35,793 nucleotides of DNA from a virus, in the IMG/VR virus record IMGVR_UViG_3300012001_000023, positions 1 through 35,793 of that record. One strand, given 5' to 3'. This document shows, piece by piece, positions 6,036 through 14,806 of the stretch. The stretch's first letter is position 1. Each line of letters opens with the position of its first letter. Both the position numbers and the translations under genes were made by a program. The notes beneath the pieces are model-generated. The model did not search any database. It was not told the origin of the DNA and worked only from the letters and a program-made list of their open reading frames with translations.

Positions 6036-6843
6036 GGAATAGTTGTCTTACATAACTCGCAATCCAGCTAATAATATTCATGTCCACCGTCTGAGGCACT
6101 TCTCCTGGAAGCAGTACGTCGATTGTGAACATGCAAGTTCCAGGGACAGCCATGGTCGCATTGAAGATTTCCCGTGTCATATACACATACCCCTTGTCGC
6201 CGTAGTTCTCTCCTTGAAGCATTTGGCATACGAGATAGGTTACTCCGTCAATAGTCTTCCATCCTTCCGCGACCCAGTTGTGCCACGATGCGAACTGCAA
6301 GTTGTAATCAGGTGAGGGAAGTATCCCGTTCGGCCCCACAGCCCCGAACTGGAGCCAATACGGGCTTCCTATAGATACGGCACGTTTCTCAGTCGAGGTA
6401 GAAATCATGGCGAGGCGTACCGCATCGAAGGAGTCAATCGCGCCGCTTGCTTGAATGTTGAAATACGCTGGGTGTTTCCCTGTGATGATATTCCCCTGAG
6501 TGTCTTGTACACCGTGGTCAATGATTGCCTGGAGAGCTACACGCACGTCCCCGCCGCCGTTCGCGTTCGCGTGGGTGAAGGATTCCGTATAGGAAGGATT
6601 GTAGAGTACTCCATCCTCGTTGATACAAAGCTGGTTGTTGGCAACGTCCGTACAGCCATAGGGCATCGCGAGGAATGGTGGTGTGAAAGCCGTCGAGCCT
6701 GTCTCCTGATTCGGAATCCAGAGAGTAGAAGACACGGAGTAGTTCTCCGCGAACGCTGGTACCACGCCCATATACACCCTCTTGGTCTTGAAAAGAGAAT
6801 AGTCCTTACTGGATTTCTTTAGAGGTCGTGTGCCGTTTTTCAT
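6028..6843 (-). CDS. Papain-like (C1/C39-type) fold protein, 271 aa
   Basis: The start at 6843 was chosen because an ATG lies 5 bases after the previous stop; an upstream TTG is less likely. Residue 64 is a Cys in PYGCTDVANNQ, His188 sits in SWHNWVAEGW, and residues 211-222 read GENYGDKGYVYM. These match the order of papain-family landmarks: nucleophile Cys, catalytic His, and a WGxxGYxx-like strand. The usual Asn of the triad (N-S-W-G) is not obvious; QMLQG occupies its place, so activity is uncertain. It lies between the tail-tip and lysis genes and could be a virion peptidase, a tail protein or a cell-wall peptidase. The assignment is from motif order only. Confidence 0.45.
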   Translation of the reverse strand: MKNGTRPLKKSSKDYSLFKTKRVYMGVVPAFAENYSVSSTLWIPNQETGSTAFTPPFLAMPYGCTDVANNQLCINEDGVLYNPSYTESFTHANANGGGDVRVALQAIIDHGVQDTQGNIITGKHPAYFNIQASGAIDSFDAVRLAMISTSTEKRAVSIGSPYWLQFGAVGPNGILPSPDYNLQFASWHNWVAEGWKTIDGVTYLVCQMLQGENYGDKGYVYMTREIFNATMAVPGTCMFTIDVLLPGEVPQTVDMNIISWIASYVRQLFHV

Positions 6844-6848
6844 AAGAA

Positions 6849-7241
6849 TCAATGCCCCGTGAGTTTGAGCCAAACTTGTATAACGGTCATACAGATAATC
6901 AGCCCCGAACCTATCGTGAGGATTCGTGTCTGCGCGGTATTTATTTCTCGCATGCGCTTCTCGAAGTCTTCGTGAGATTTCTCGTTTTGTCCAACGTGGT
7001 TGTTGAAATCTATAATCGTAACGTGCAGGTCTTCTCTGTCGGCAAGCTTGCTTACCGTAACTTGTAAGGTAGCAACATCTTTGACTAGCCCGACGATCAA
7101 ATCATGGTCGCCTGAGTATTGCGGGACTATCGGAAGAATCGGGGCAATCGGTGCGACAGGAGCAATCGGTGCGATGGGGTTAGCGACGAGCTTCTCGATA
7201 GCCCTTGTTAACGATTCAAGTTGAGTTTCAATCTTGGTCAT
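6849..7241 (-). CDS. XhlA-like coiled-coil membrane protein, 130 aa
   Basis: Residues 1-20 are helical. A Pro-Ile/Ala-Pro repeat (PIAPIAPVAPIAPILPIVP) follows at about 22-40, then a long heptad-rich helix, and a single C-terminal membrane segment (ILTIGSGLIICMTVIQVWL). Coiled coil plus one C-terminal membrane helix is the layout of XhlA-type proteins that assist holins, and of some spanins. It is one of the few genes here with a strong ribosome site: AGGAGG lies 10 bases before the ATG. Confidence 0.5.
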   Translation of the reverse strand: MTKIETQLESLTRAIEKLVANPIAPIAPVAPIAPILPIVPQYSGDHDLIVGLVKDVATLQVTVSKLADREDLHVTIIDFNNHVGQNEKSHEDFEKRMREINTAQTRILTIGSGLIICMTVIQVWLKLTGH

Positions 7242-7342
7242 ACCCCTCGTTCCTCCTGCGGAGAATACCTATGCTCGGCATCGTTCATAAACGCATTATA
7301 ACAATGGTTTTTGTTGCACATGAGCCAATTCACGAACCGCAT
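7238..7342 (-). CDS. Possible small protein, 34 aa
   Basis: The frame from the ATG at 7342 to the TGA overlapping the next ATG (ATGA at 7238-7241) encodes MRFVNWLMCNKNHCYNAFMN and 14 more residues. The stop-start overlap supports it. The strong AGGAGG for the next gene lies within its end. An alternative frame in the same stretch (7362-7409, MKKIESQIEYTYKVD) is also open, so the coding content of 7242-7434 is uncertain. Confidence 0.35.
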   Translation of the reverse strand: MRFVNWLMCNKNHCYNAFMNDAEHRYSPQEERGV

Positions 7343-7434
7343 GGGGAAAACTATTCCCTTCTCAATCGACTTTGTAAGTATACTCTATCTGTGATTCTAT
7401 TTTTTTCATATCGTCATTATGAGTTCGAGGTCTT

Positions 7435-8316
7435 TCATACCATAAACATTAGGAACGAGGCGTTTGTGGTGGCTGTAATCGTCGGAGTCCACGTTCCACT
7501 TGCTGTGAAAGTCCAGATGTCGTTGCCTCCTGAGGTTGTGTGAGTGCCTCCAGTTGCAGAAGCAATTGTTCCTATTGGCGCAGCAATTATGACGATGCCT
7601 GAGCCTCCATTACCACCAGCAGCGAAGGCGTTTGAACCTCCACCTCCTCCACCACCAGTATTTGTTGTCCCAGAAACACCCGTCGCAGTTACGTTACTAT
7701 TCCCTCCCGCACCTCCTCCGCCATTGCCGCCCGCTCCAGCAGTTACAGTACTTGCTCCACCTCCACCGCCAGCATACGTCACTGAGGCTCCTGAGATAGA
7801 GTTTGCACGACCAGCTCCTCCTGCGCCTCCTGCGGTTCCACTCACACCATTTCCTCCAACGGCACTTGCTCCTCCACCACCTCCAGCTTCTTCTCCAGTT
7901 CCTGAAGCAGCGTTTGAACTTCCTCCAGCATTACCGAAACCAGTACCTCCTCCTGAATTTCCTTGGGTAGCTGCACCGCCAAGTTGAGGAGAAACAGCTG
8001 CACAGGCTCCACCTCCTGAACCGCCAGCGACACCTGTACCGGTTGTACCTCCAGTGAAGAAGCTTCCTCCACCTCCACCTCCAACAGCAGTCATAGTGTT
8101 AAATACCGAATTGTTACCGTTGACACCAATAGCAGCCGAAGAGTTACCTGAACCTCCCGCACCTCCACCGCCGACTGTCACGGTATACCCTGTTGCAGTT
8201 GCAACTGCATAAGCAGCATTTTCGAGAAGTCCTCCTGCACCACCGCCACCACCACCACCGTCACCAGCACCACCTCCGGCACCTCCAGCGACTACAAGTA
8301 CATTTACTGTTGCCAT
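7435..8316 (-). CDS. Glycine-rich tail-tip/adhesin-like protein, 293 aa
   Basis: About residues 10-240 are dominated by runs of Gly with Ala, Ser and Asn. This type of polyglycine-II-like sequence is known from phage adhesin tips and glycine-rich fibre-end proteins. It starts MATVNVLVVAGG, which is typical of that class. It lies directly after the long collagen-like fibre gene (6 bases apart) and probably caps the fibre and contacts the host surface. The opposite strand shows a long proline-rich open frame, which is only the shadow of the glycine codons. Confidence 0.7.
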   Translation of the reverse strand: MATVNVLVVAGGAGGGAGDGGGGGGGAGGLLENAAYAVATATGYTVTVGGGGAGGSGNSSAAIGVNGNNSVFNTMTAVGGGGGGSFFTGGTTGTGVAGGSGGGACAAVSPQLGGAATQGNSGGGTGFGNAGGSSNAASGTGEEAGGGGGASAVGGNGVSGTAGGAGGAGRANSISGASVTYAGGGGGASTVTAGAGGNGGGGAGGNSNVTATGVSGTTNTGGGGGGGSNAFAAGGNGGSGIVIIAAPIGTIASATGGTHTTSGGNDIWTFTASGTWTPTITATTNASFLMFMV

Positions 8317-8322
8317 ATATTT

Positions 8323-11046
8323 CTATGCATTCTGTCCTACGATGAAGCCATCGTAGGTATCAGCCCCTGTTCTTATGAATCCAAAAGTGTCTCTCTTGTT
8401 CAGTGTTGCGGTGAGTGTTGGTGCTGCACCTCCTGCCCAGCGAACTGTCGCGAACCACGCAGTGATAGTTGACACTGTAGTACCACCTTGAAGAATTGAG
8501 ACGATGAATGGCTGATTGTTTGTTGCTCCTGTAATCGTAAACGTGATAGCTGTACCAGAGGCGTTGCCAGACACGATGTGCATATTGTTTGAAGTACAAT
8601 TAAGTGCCACGGTCTGTGCGCCTGAAGCAGGGGCGTAGGTTGCTCCTACGGTGTCTCTTCCTGCTTCTGTTACTTTGCCAGTCATTGTGCCTCCTGCGAG
8701 AAGTAGCTTTGTCTGTACACCTCCTACTGTTGGCTCATTCGTACTTTCAATATCTGTAGCCCAGAGTTTTGTCATTCTAGTACCTGTTACTCCGAGGATA
8801 CCTGCTACCACTGAAGCTGCGGGAAGTCCTGTGGTGTTGGTGAGGACACCAGAAGCAGGAGTGCCGAGGGCTGGGGTGGTGAGGATGGGAGAGGTGAGGG
8901 TCTTGTTAGTGAGGGTCTGTGCCGTCGTTTGGTCTACTGTGACCGCTGTATTTATAGCGATTGAATTACCTGTGATTGCAATACCATTTCCAGCAGTGAA
9001 AGAACCTTGCCCAGCGGTCTGAACAAAAGTAAGAGAAGTAGTCCCCATTGTTGGAGCAATAATTCCGTTGTATGCCCATGTAGTAGTTGAGAGAGTATTC
9101 CCTGCGGTGACGAACAGAGAATCGCCAGTGTTTATTTGAGAGCTTTGATTGAAGTCAGTAGCACGAGTAAGAACGTAGACTACGAGTGCTGTTCCTAGAG
9201 TTGTGACCGTGTAAATACCATTGTTTGCTGTTGTGACTTCGTTTTTTACGAGGATTCTGTCTCCGAGGGCTACTGCGACCCCGTCCACACTCAAAGCTCC
9301 TACCGCTACGCCCGTAAGAGTTGCTCCGACACCTGATGACCCGTTGCTATAAGTATTTGTAGGAAGTGCTGTGATAGTTGCAAGCCGTGCTGCTTCTTTG
9401 AAGTCTTGCCCGAGAATTGCCGCGTCTACATACGCGGTGGTAGCTACCTTTGTCGAGTTGTCTGCTGGTGCTTGAGTCGTCGCGGTAGAAGAACCAAGGA
9501 CTGCGGTAGTGAGAGTTGGGCTTGTTGCAAAGACGGCCGAACCACTTCCTGTTTCGTCAGTGAGTGCTGTTGCGAGATTTGCAGAAGTGAACGAGCCAAG
9601 AGAAGTAGCATTTCCTGAAGAAGTAACTGCGCCAGTGAGGTTGGCATTGGTCGTCACGGTCGCCGCGTTGCCTGTAGTGTTCTGATTGAGAGTCGGGAAG
9701 TCTCCTGCTACTGCGATAGATGGGACTCCTGTAGTTGTTGTGTTTTTAAGAATACCTGTCGTAAGTCCCGCTAGAGATGTTCCGTTTATCTTTGTGACTG
9801 TGGCAGTAAGTACTCCTGTGCTACCAGAAGCAGTAGCGTCTCCTGTAATACTTATAGTCTGGTCACCTGTGTTGGTGCCACTGTTCGTACCCGTGATATC
9901 GGAAGTCATCGCCACCGTTCCGTCTTTGTCGGGGAAAGTCCACGTCCTAGCAGCTGTTGTGGCATTCGTTAAGAAGTTTATGAACGTGTTTGCGGCGTTC
10001 TTGAAGTTTATCTTGAAAAGAGTGAGTCCTGAGTAGCCACCTGTTGCGTCTTTACCAGACGTGTATTGAAGATTCGCTGTATCAGAAAGGCCTGTAGAAG
10101 CGATAGCGATGTTTGCAGAACCGTCAAACGAAGTCCCAGCAATAGTCCTAGCGGTTGCCAGCTTAGGTGCTGAAACGATTGTAATAACAGGTGTTGTCGT
10201 TGTGGTTGCTACGGTTGCGTTAGCATCGGCAGAGGTGACTGAGGTAACGGTACCTGTTCCCGTGACAACGGCATACTTCAATCCTGTTGGTTGTGTAGAA
10301 TCTGCTGTGAGGACTTGACCATCTGTACCGACTGGAAGACGAGCGTCTACTGTAGAGTGCGTGAAAATATCACCTTTAGTAGTAAGAGGGGAAGCACCGC
10401 CAGAGACAGCAATGTTTATAGTCGCATTATCATCTGCACCAGTTGTTGTAATCGTCGCTCCTGTGAAGTTTAGAGCTGGTGCGCGTCCTACGGGTACGCC
10501 AGCATTTTTAACAAGAAGTTGATTCGGGCCGCCCATCTGTACACTTGCACGAGCGTTACTCGCCATTGTCTTTTCATGTCCAGAAAGTCTATCTTCAAGT
10601 CCATCGACTGCTCCGAGTTTCAGTTTAGTCTTTGATTTGTGGATTTTGGCGACAATATCTTCTGGCTTTAGAAGTGTGCCGTCCCTGCCGTCTACGCCAT
10701 CTCGCCCATCCTTACCATCTCGCCCATCTTTTGGAATCGGGAAATCTAGTCCAGCTACTGGAGTACGCCCGTCTTTCCCATCTTTAGGTATCTTAAAATC
10801 AACTCCTGCAATTGGAGTATGTCCATCGAGTCCATCGAATCCGTCCCTTCCGTCTTTTGGAATCGGAAAGTCTACACCAGCAACAGGAGTTTTCCCGTCC
10901 CTGCCGTCCGCCCCTCTCTCGCCACGCATCGCATCAAAGAACTTCTTATGTGCGTCTTCGTGCGCCTTAGATTCTGTATCTTCCTTTTTAGCAGGAGATT
11001 TAATAAACGACTCTAGTGGAGGTCGTGTGTCTTTAGCTTTAGCCAT
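8323..11046 (-). CDS. Tail fibre protein with collagen-like repeats, 907 aa
   Basis: Residues about 40-130 contain Gly-X-Y collagen-like triplets, including three copies of TPxAGxDFxIPKDGxDG. The middle carries repeats common in phage fibres ([35 protein letters not shown]). The last 200 residues form a Thr/Ala-rich beta-structured end. Trimeric fibres of this kind recognise host surface polysaccharide or protein. It is the first gene behind late promoter A (motif 11070-11082), with its ATG exactly 36 nt from the start of the motif and no Shine-Dalgarno sequence. Confidence 0.85.
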   Translation of the reverse strand: MAKAKDTRPPLESFIKSPAKKEDTESKAHEDAHKKFFDAMRGERGADGRDGKTPVAGVDFPIPKDGRDGFDGLDGHTPIAGVDFKIPKDGKDGRTPVAGLDFPIPKDGRDGKDGRDGVDGRDGTLLKPEDIVAKIHKSKTKLKLGAVDGLEDRLSGHEKTMASNARASVQMGGPNQLLVKNAGVPVGRAPALNFTGATITTTGADDNATINIAVSGGASPLTTKGDIFTHSTVDARLPVGTDGQVLTADSTQPTGLKYAVVTGTGTVTSVTSADANATVATTTTTPVITIVSAPKLATARTIAGTSFDGSANIAIASTGLSDTANLQYTSGKDATGGYSGLTLFKINFKNAANTFINFLTNATTAARTWTFPDKDGTVAMTSDITGTNSGTNTGDQTISITGDATASGSTGVLTATVTKINGTSLAGLTTGILKNTTTTGVPSIAVAGDFPTLNQNTTGNAATVTTNANLTGAVTSSGNATSLGSFTSANLATALTDETGSGSAVFATSPTLTTAVLGSSTATTQAPADNSTKVATTAYVDAAILGQDFKEAARLATITALPTNTYSNGSSGVGATLTGVAVGALSVDGVAVALGDRILVKNEVTTANNGIYTVTTLGTALVVYVLTRATDFNQSSQINTGDSLFVTAGNTLSTTTWAYNGIIAPTMGTTSLTFVQTAGQGSFTAGNGIAITGNSIAINTAVTVDQTTAQTLTNKTLTSPILTTPALGTPASGVLTNTTGLPAASVVAGILGVTGTRMTKLWATDIESTNEPTVGGVQTKLLLAGGTMTGKVTEAGRDTVGATYAPASGAQTVALNCTSNNMHIVSGNASGTAITFTITGATNNQPFIVSILQGGTTVSTITAWFATVRWAGGAAPTLTATLNKRDTFGFIRTGADTYDGFIVGQNA

Positions 11047-11082
11047 GTTCTAAATCTACACGGCGGTTGTGTACCAATACAA
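11044..11082 (-). promoter_or_regulatory. Late promoter A (leaderless type)
   Basis: Read on the minus strand, TTGTATTGGTACA (11082-11070) is followed by TAGATT at -12 to -7 relative to the ATG at 11046. The -35-like TTGTAT and the -10 are 18 bp apart. The motif starts one base after the TAG stop of the upstream gene. The predicted transcription start falls on or next to the start codon. Confidence 0.7.
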
Positions 11083-11083
11083 G

Positions 11084-14000
11084 CTAGTTACCGTGGGCTT
11101 CGTTCCATATGGAGGTGAGTTGGGATTTGGTTTTGATTTGGTCTACTGAAAAGGCAATAATATTGTTTGATGGATTTTTCGTTGTCCACGGATGATAGTT
11201 GTCTTTTATATTCTTGAAGACAATTCCATCGTATCCTTCTTTTTTCGCTTGTTCTATCGTCTTTTCAAGAGAGATATTCCACTCACCTTTTGCAATATCT
11301 ATTACCTTTGGCTTATTCAGTGTAACCGTTCTTTCTACAACCATTGGAACAGAGTTTTGACTATCAAACGCAGGTTTGTCGGAATAGGATTTCGCAACTC
11401 TTGCATCATCTGTGAAAGAAAGTCCATCGTAAACCCCCTTTCCAGTTTTGAACCCGCCACCAGTAGTCCCATTCAATTCGTTCCACAAAGTATTATCTGG
11501 TGTTAAATTGGGTGCGTCCTTGAAGTAACCTTTTTGATTCGGATTAAACTCCTCCGCAAATCTCGCGTCAGGTGTCCCGTGATATACAGTTACAGTTATT
11601 GGCTTACCGTCCTCGGCAACTTTTAATTTACTTCGCGCAAATTCAATATTAAGACCTGAACCTTTAATATACTCCTCCGCAGTCTTATACTTCTGTGCTT
11701 CGGCGGTGAGGGGGTCTTTAGGTGTTATCGGGGCTGTACGGGCAGATTTAGTATTAGGAACATACTTCATCTCTCCTGTCTTTAGATTTTTAACATACTG
11801 GTCGCCTGTTTTTGGATTGACCGTAGTATTGGTCGCTTCCATATTCTTCGTTTCGTTTAATCCAAGAGTAGATTCTCGTGCGCTTGTGGGGAGGGCGATA
11901 GTCTGACCTGGAATGGCGTTAGGGTTTCCTTCTTTGAGTGCTAGCTGTCCTGCGTTTTTACCTTGTAGATAGTCCTGTATTTCCTGCTCTGAATAGCCCG
12001 ATTGACGAGCTGCGTTTATATCGAAATTGCTCTGCTTAGCGAGAGCGTTTAGGTCTACTGTCTTGAGTTGATTTGATTCACCCAGCGCGGAGCCATCATT
12101 GACAGCACCACTACCGCCGCCATTATTCCCAAGACCTGACTCTGAAAGACCGCCGCTAAGACTATTAGTATCACGGGTAAGATTAGTTCCATTACCGCCG
12201 ATGCTATCATTTCCACCTGGAATTGTCAATCCCTGCTTTTGCGCTTCTGCCGCGATTGCCGCACCTCGTTTTATACCAAGTCGCATGAACGCTTGACCTG
12301 TATCTGACGCGAGGAACTTACTCGCACCTGCCATACCGACATCTGCCCCGATGAGTTGCAACCCTCCAACGACATCTCCTGTAAATATCTTCCATGCTCC
12401 TGCGGCGAAGATGCCACCCTCTGCGAAAGGTTTAAGTCTAAGTGCTTGTTTTACAAGATACTGGTCGGAAGCACCCTTAGAATAATCAAGAAGTTTCTGT
12501 GTACCCTCTGAGAGTGTTCCGAGGTCTTTAATCTGCTGTATCTCAGGTGCTCCTGCGCCGAGAATTGCCTGTACCTTGTCATCACGAGTACCGAAGCCCC
12601 ACTTCTTAAGTGCTGAGTTAATTTTAGCAGGAGTGAAGTTACCTGTGTTCGGGTCTTTCGCTGCGTCAAATATGTTCTGTAGGAAGTTTGCTTTTATATC
12701 TGCCGCGCCCTGTTCTCCTGCCATTTCCATGATTCTAGGAATATCACTCGTCGCCATTGTCGGACGGATAAGAGATTTCACTATCAAATCCTGTTGTCCG
12801 TTCTCTACAAGTTTTTGTACCTTTCGAGCATAGGCGGTACTGAGTGCTCTATATCCATCTGCCGCGCTCGCATTTGCTGAATCGTAGAGTTCCAAGAGTC
12901 CTGGCTTACCTTGAACCTTAAGAGTCTGTCGTGTGTCGTCTTTCAATGCACCATAGAGTCCTTTGAGTGTGTTCCCTATAGAACCTGCCTCGGGGTCGCC
13001 AAATGCTTTAGCGTTCTTTTCTCCGACTGATGATAGGACATCTTTGAGTGTGTTGAGTGTAGGGGCTTTGAATCCATTTGCACCATTCAAGACATCGAGT
13101 TTGTCCTGAAGATATTTAAGTCCTGTAGTATCACCAGTGCTTTTCATCTTTTCTATGGCATCACTAAGAAGCTGAGTTGAGTTGCCAGTCTGCGCGGCAA
13201 CATCTCCACCAAGAACTTCTCTATAAGTATTGAAAAGAGCATCGGTCTGAGCTTTCATCGCATCTCCGTATGCTTGCGCTCCTTTAGCGATATTCTCACC
13301 AGCAGTTGCGAGGTCTGTTGTACCCATTGTCTCTTTTACTGTAGTCGCCGCGAGGTCTTGCATTTGAGTCTGTGCTTTCATTAGTCGTGCGGCGAATTGC
13401 GTATCTCCAGCTCCAGTAGCGGCAAGAGCGTCTCCGAGGTTTATGAACTGGTTATTTGTATACGCTGATGGTGAGAGTTCGATACCTGTTCGAGCAGTTG
13501 CACCAGCGAGTTCAGAGTTCTGAGCACCACCGAATACCATATCGCCAATCTTCCCAGCCGTTGCAGTTATAGGTGAAGCAAGTGTCCCAGCGAGAGAAGC
13601 CGCGCCAGAATTGAGTGCACTTATTCCTGTATCAACTGCTGACCGAGCCGCGCCGACTTGTGGCATTACATTGAGTCCCGTACTTGCGTAATTAGCAGCA
13701 TTCTCTGCGGCTAGTGCGGCTTTACTTTCTGTAGCCATATCAACTGCGCTCGCTCCCATCTTTGCCAACCCTTCACCACCTGCTGCGAGTCCCAGAATGT
13801 CTGTTATCACTCCAGCAGGGTCGTTACCGAAAGCATTTGCAACCTTTCCGAGATTCCCATAACGAGTTGCGAGAGCATCTCCGATAGCGTTTGCGGTCTG
13901 TTGGCTTGAATCGGGATTCCCCGCGTTCATTCCTGTTAGATTTTCTGCACCACCGATTATTCCCTGCCCGACAGCACCTACAGTATTTATAGGGTGCGCC

Positions 14001-14803
14001 ACTGCACCGACAATTCCACTTGCGAGTCCGTAAAGTGAAGATGGGACGTTTCCGAGAGTCTTTAGACCTCCGACAAATAGATTGTCATTCGCTGATACAG
14101 GGAAAGAGGCACCGTAAGTAGGAAGTGCGCTTGAAGTCTGTGCCGCTGGCGCACCTGTAGTCTGTCCAGAAACAGTTTGTTGCAGCGCACTTGTAAACTG
14201 TTGCGCTCTTTGACCGCTGATATGAATAAACTGCCCTGGATTATTGGGGTCTGGTTTTGCTCCGTTCCACAAAGCATCTATTGAATCTGGCGTGAGACCT
14301 TGATTCTTGTATGCAAGTATTTGATGGTATGCGACATAGTTCTGATTCTCTGGAGTCATAGGAGCGTTTGCGCTTCCGAGAAACTTTGCAGCTGCGGTTT
14401 GCCAATTAGCTGGTGTCTGTCCTTGCGGTACAGGTTTGCCACCGTTATTCCATTGAAATGCACCCATAGATGCCCCGTTATCGCCAATGGCATTGTAGTT
14501 CATAGTTCCACCTGTCTCCACCGATGCTATGGATTTCATGACTGACACAACACTAGGGTCTAATTGAGTCCCATCTGATAGCGTTACATTCCCTTGAGTA
14601 GAAGAAGGCTGTACGGGGCTTGCAGGGGCTTGTGAAGTGGCTACAGGAGCCTGTGGAGCGACTGGTTGCGGAGCTGGCTGAGGAGCAGTTAACATCGTCA
14701 ACCCAGTCGGGGTCGATTCTGCCATAGATGGTTGCGCCTGAATGTTATTCACTGTTCCGTTTGTTGGTGGAGCAGAAGGATTATTTTGTGCGAGTGGCGG
14801 CAT
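11084..14803 (-). CDS. Internal virion protein: lytic transglycosylase plus ADP-ribosyltransferase-like domain, 1239 aa
   Basis: The N-terminus (1-75) is Pro/Gln/Ala-rich. Residues 80-210 hold an SLT-like domain with SIASVETGGT (likely catalytic Glu96) and GASMGAFQWN. A long Ala/Gly-rich, mostly helical region with possible membrane-interacting stretches follows. Residues 1071-1239 resemble ADP-ribosyltransferases of the phage polyvalent-protein type: VYHGTPD, GLSFTDDARVAKSY, YDGIVFKN and a final IIAFSVDQIK. A likely course is ejection with the DNA, opening of peptidoglycan by the first domain and modification of a host target by the last. The large middle part and the position between neck and fibre genes fit an ejection protein of podovirus type. 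Confidence 0.75.
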   Translation of the reverse strand: MPPLAQNNPSAPPTNGTVNNIQAQPSMAESTPTGLTMLTAPQPAPQPVAPQAPVATSQAPASPVQPSSTQGNVTLSDGTQLDPSVVSVMKSIASVETGGTMNYNAIGDNGASMGAFQWNNGGKPVPQGQTPANWQTAAAKFLGSANAPMTPENQNYVAYHQILAYKNQGLTPDSIDALWNGAKPDPNNPGQFIHISGQRAQQFTSALQQTVSGQTTGAPAAQTSSALPTYGASFPVSANDNLFVGGLKTLGNVPSSLYGLASGIVGAVAHPINTVGAVGQGIIGGAENLTGMNAGNPDSSQQTANAIGDALATRYGNLGKVANAFGNDPAGVITDILGLAAGGEGLAKMGASAVDMATESKAALAAENAANYASTGLNVMPQVGAARSAVDTGISALNSGAASLAGTLASPITATAGKIGDMVFGGAQNSELAGATARTGIELSPSAYTNNQFINLGDALAATGAGDTQFAARLMKAQTQMQDLAATTVKETMGTTDLATAGENIAKGAQAYGDAMKAQTDALFNTYREVLGGDVAAQTGNSTQLLSDAIEKMKSTGDTTGLKYLQDKLDVLNGANGFKAPTLNTLKDVLSSVGEKNAKAFGDPEAGSIGNTLKGLYGALKDDTRQTLKVQGKPGLLELYDSANASAADGYRALSTAYARKVQKLVENGQQDLIVKSLIRPTMATSDIPRIMEMAGEQGAADIKANFLQNIFDAAKDPNTGNFTPAKINSALKKWGFGTRDDKVQAILGAGAPEIQQIKDLGTLSEGTQKLLDYSKGASDQYLVKQALRLKPFAEGGIFAAGAWKIFTGDVVGGLQLIGADVGMAGASKFLASDTGQAFMRLGIKRGAAIAAEAQKQGLTIPGGNDSIGGNGTNLTRDTNSLSGGLSESGLGNNGGGSGAVNDGSALGESNQLKTVDLNALAKQSNFDINAARQSGYSEQEIQDYLQGKNAGQLALKEGNPNAIPGQTIALPTSARESTLGLNETKNMEATNTTVNPKTGDQYVKNLKTGEMKYVPNTKSARTAPITPKDPLTAEAQKYKTAEEYIKGSGLNIEFARSKLKVAEDGKPITVTVYHGTPDARFAEEFNPNQKGYFKDAPNLTPDNTLWNELNGTTGGGFKTGKGVYDGLSFTDDARVAKSYSDKPAFDSQNSVPMVVERTVTLNKPKVIDIAKGEWNISLEKTIEQAKKEGYDGIVFKNIKDNYHPWTTKNPSNNIIAFSVDQIKTKSQLTSIWNEAHGN

Positions 14804-14806
14804 ATT

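Noticed and set aside
7544-7987. Proline-rich open frame on the plus strand
   Set aside because: It is the reverse complement of glycine codons of the tail-tip gene.
8651-11053. Several Val/Pro/Ser-rich plus-strand frames opposite the tail fibre gene
   Set aside because: They mirror the repetitive Thr/Ala/Gly codons of the fibre, lie in the opposite direction to all neighbours and have no motifs.
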